A DNA stretch of 64,000 nt from Shinella zoogloeoides. Lineage in GTDB: Bacteria; Pseudomonadota; Alphaproteobacteria; Rhizobiales; Rhizobiaceae. Below the pieces are notes generated by a model that saw nothing but the letters and a program-made list of their open reading frames with translations, was not told the DNA's origin and searched no databases. Positions 62,973 through 64,000 of this stretch are shown piece after piece. Every line of letters starts with the position of its first letter. The first letter of the stretch is position 1. A program made the translations under genes and the position numbers. The stretch is from NCBI RefSeq assembly GCF_022682305.1, contig NZ_CP093528.1:62001-126000 (forward strand). The letters run 5' to 3'.

Positions 62973-63269
62973 GCTATCCGCGGCCAACCGTCTTGCCCAG
63001 AATGTAATATGGATGGGCAGGTGAGTTGGTCGCGACCGCTTCGGCCCATAGAAAACAATAGGCGAATTGGGCTCACGATCTGATTTGGAGACCCCCAAAA
63101 GCTGGAGTTGGTGGCTGGAAATAGGCGACCGGCTACCCGTAATTATGTGACATAGAAGCCAAGTGCCCAAACAGGGGGTGAGTATTGGGTGCCCTTGGCT
63201 TTCCCCTTGTGACTGTTGAGCATCTGCCTGCGTCGGCGGGACAATCCCGCTGTTACGAAAAGGGGGCCT
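62973..63269. other. Non-coding gap before the terminal integrase
   Basis: About 300 bases. An imperfect stem (GCCAAGTGCCCAA with TTGGGTGCCCTTGGC, 63157-63201) could act as a terminator or operator. No gene seen. Confidence 0.35.
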
Positions 63270-63995
63270 ATGTCAGTCGTAAAACGCGGAAATTCGAAAT
63301 TCTGGTATGCGCAGTTTCAAATCGATCACCAATCGATAGTCCGGTCGACAAAGACGACCGATCGCAGGGTTGCCGAACAAGTCGCGGCGAAGATTCGGGC
63401 GGATGTCCACGCTGAACTACTGCTCGGCAAAAAGGAGCAGATCACGTTGGAGGTCGCCCTTCGTCGGTTCGCCAATACGAAGGTTGGAACTGCGAACTAC
63501 CGCAATCTGGAAAGTCAAATCAGGATCATTCTGAGGGCAATCGATTGCTCGATCCCTTTGCTGAAGGTCAATTCCGACACACTGGAACAGTTTCGGCAAA
63601 AGCGTTTGTCTCAAGGATGCGGATCGCAGACGATCAAGCATGGAATGAACTGTTTGATGGGAGCGATCAGGCTTGCTCGAAAGGACGGCTATCAATGTCC
63701 GTCAATCGATGCCCCCCTGATCAGAACAGCGAATTCCCGAGTGCGATATCTGAGCGTCGATGAAGAGCGCCGTCTGCTACACGAGTTGGACCCCGCGCGT
63801 GTCGCCAACGGCCTATCTGCGGAACCCGCTCGTCGTGCTGATCGCCAGAACTGGATGCAGGACAACTATGATCTGGTCATCATGCTTATCGATACCGGCG
63901 CACGCTATAGCGAAATCGCAAATATTGCGTGGAAGGACATCGATCTGAACGGTGGTGAAATACGTCTGTGGCGCTCTAATACGCCACCTCGCTGA
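63270..63995 (+). pseudogene. Truncated tyrosine recombinase (integrase)
   Basis: 241 residues from the ATG at 63270, preceded by AGGGGG. N-terminal arm domain (V-K-R-G-N-S-K-F-W-Y-A-Q-F), core-binding domain, and the start of the catalytic domain with Arg in D-T-G-A-R-Y-S-E. The frame then reads I-R-L-W-R-S-N-T-P-P-R and stops at 63993, so the H-x-x-R, second His/Trp and Tyr nucleophile are absent. Either an insertion or frameshift lies at the window edge; sequence beyond 64000 is needed to tell. Confidence 0.75.
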
Positions 63996-64000
63996 CCTCG

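Noticed and set aside
63100..63130. GGCTACCCG shared with the tRNA-Gly remnant, as a possible attachment-site repeat
   Set aside because: Only nine bases match and the flanks differ; too short to claim.

Overview
The window looks like a chromosomal segment of an alphaproteobacterium of the Rhizobiales, most likely Rhizobiaceae (Agrobacterium/Rhizobium/Shinella type). The evidence is the rpmH-rnpA-yidC-engB order, a GcrA cell-cycle regulator with a cluster of GANTC (CcrM) sites beside it, a PstA permease with the long N-terminal extension, a SAM-II riboswitch in front of metZ, and GC-rich core genes with strong C/G third-position use. Assignment to a genus is not possible from the sequence alone.

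Layout. 1-8 kb: an anti-sigma-factor-like membrane protein, then the leftward rpmH-rnpA-yidC-engB operon (ribosome protein, RNase P, membrane insertase, ribosome-assembly GTPase), a chemoreceptor and an orphan sensor kinase. 8.1-11.05 kb: tRNA-Arg(ACG) with a tyrosine integrase on its 3' side, whose end has been overwritten by an IS3-family (IS407-type) element without target duplication; this looks like the stump of a deleted genomic island. 11.1-17.6 kb: an accessory-looking block (two FMN-binding split-barrel proteins, one fused to GAF; a cupin; a small lipoprotein; a secreted protein of unknown function; YceI; an amidase). 17.9-33.8 kb: ordinary chromosome with a lipoprotein hydrolase, a phosphodiesterase, a proline-racemase-family enzyme, a FecR / CHASE2-cyclase / Crp signalling block, DoxX, pyrE, fructokinase, pgi, an acyl-CoA ligase, an AI-2E-type permease and an outer-membrane barrel.

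33.9-37.9 kb: a complete 3.9 kb integrative element in the 3' end of tRNA-Thr(CGT), bounded by a 17-bp direct repeat. It carries a serine recombinase, a tyrosine integrase, a small membrane protein, a very AT-rich tract and a strongly structured non-coding-looking stretch. 38-59.3 kb: core chromosome again: a nitronate-monooxygenase-like flavoprotein, PPK2, the phosphate regulon phoR-pstS-pstC-pstA-pstB-phoU-phoB, gcrA, argD-argF-hslO, apaG, metZ, a double-length dCTP-deaminase-family protein, a LacI regulator, cspA and rpsU with two small companions.

59.5-64 kb: another mobile region beginning at a broken tRNA-Gly(CCC) gene. It holds a hypothetical gene cut in two by an IS3-family (IS51-type) element with a 4-bp target duplication, and a tyrosine integrase that lacks its catalytic C-terminus at the window edge. 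Three separate tRNA-associated insertions, each at a different stage of decay, are the most distinctive feature of the window. The most informative regulatory sites are the SAM-II riboswitch with mutually exclusive terminator and antiterminator, two LiuR-like operators, twin palindromes flanking the FecR-cyclase-Crp block, and the GANTC cluster upstream of gcrA.
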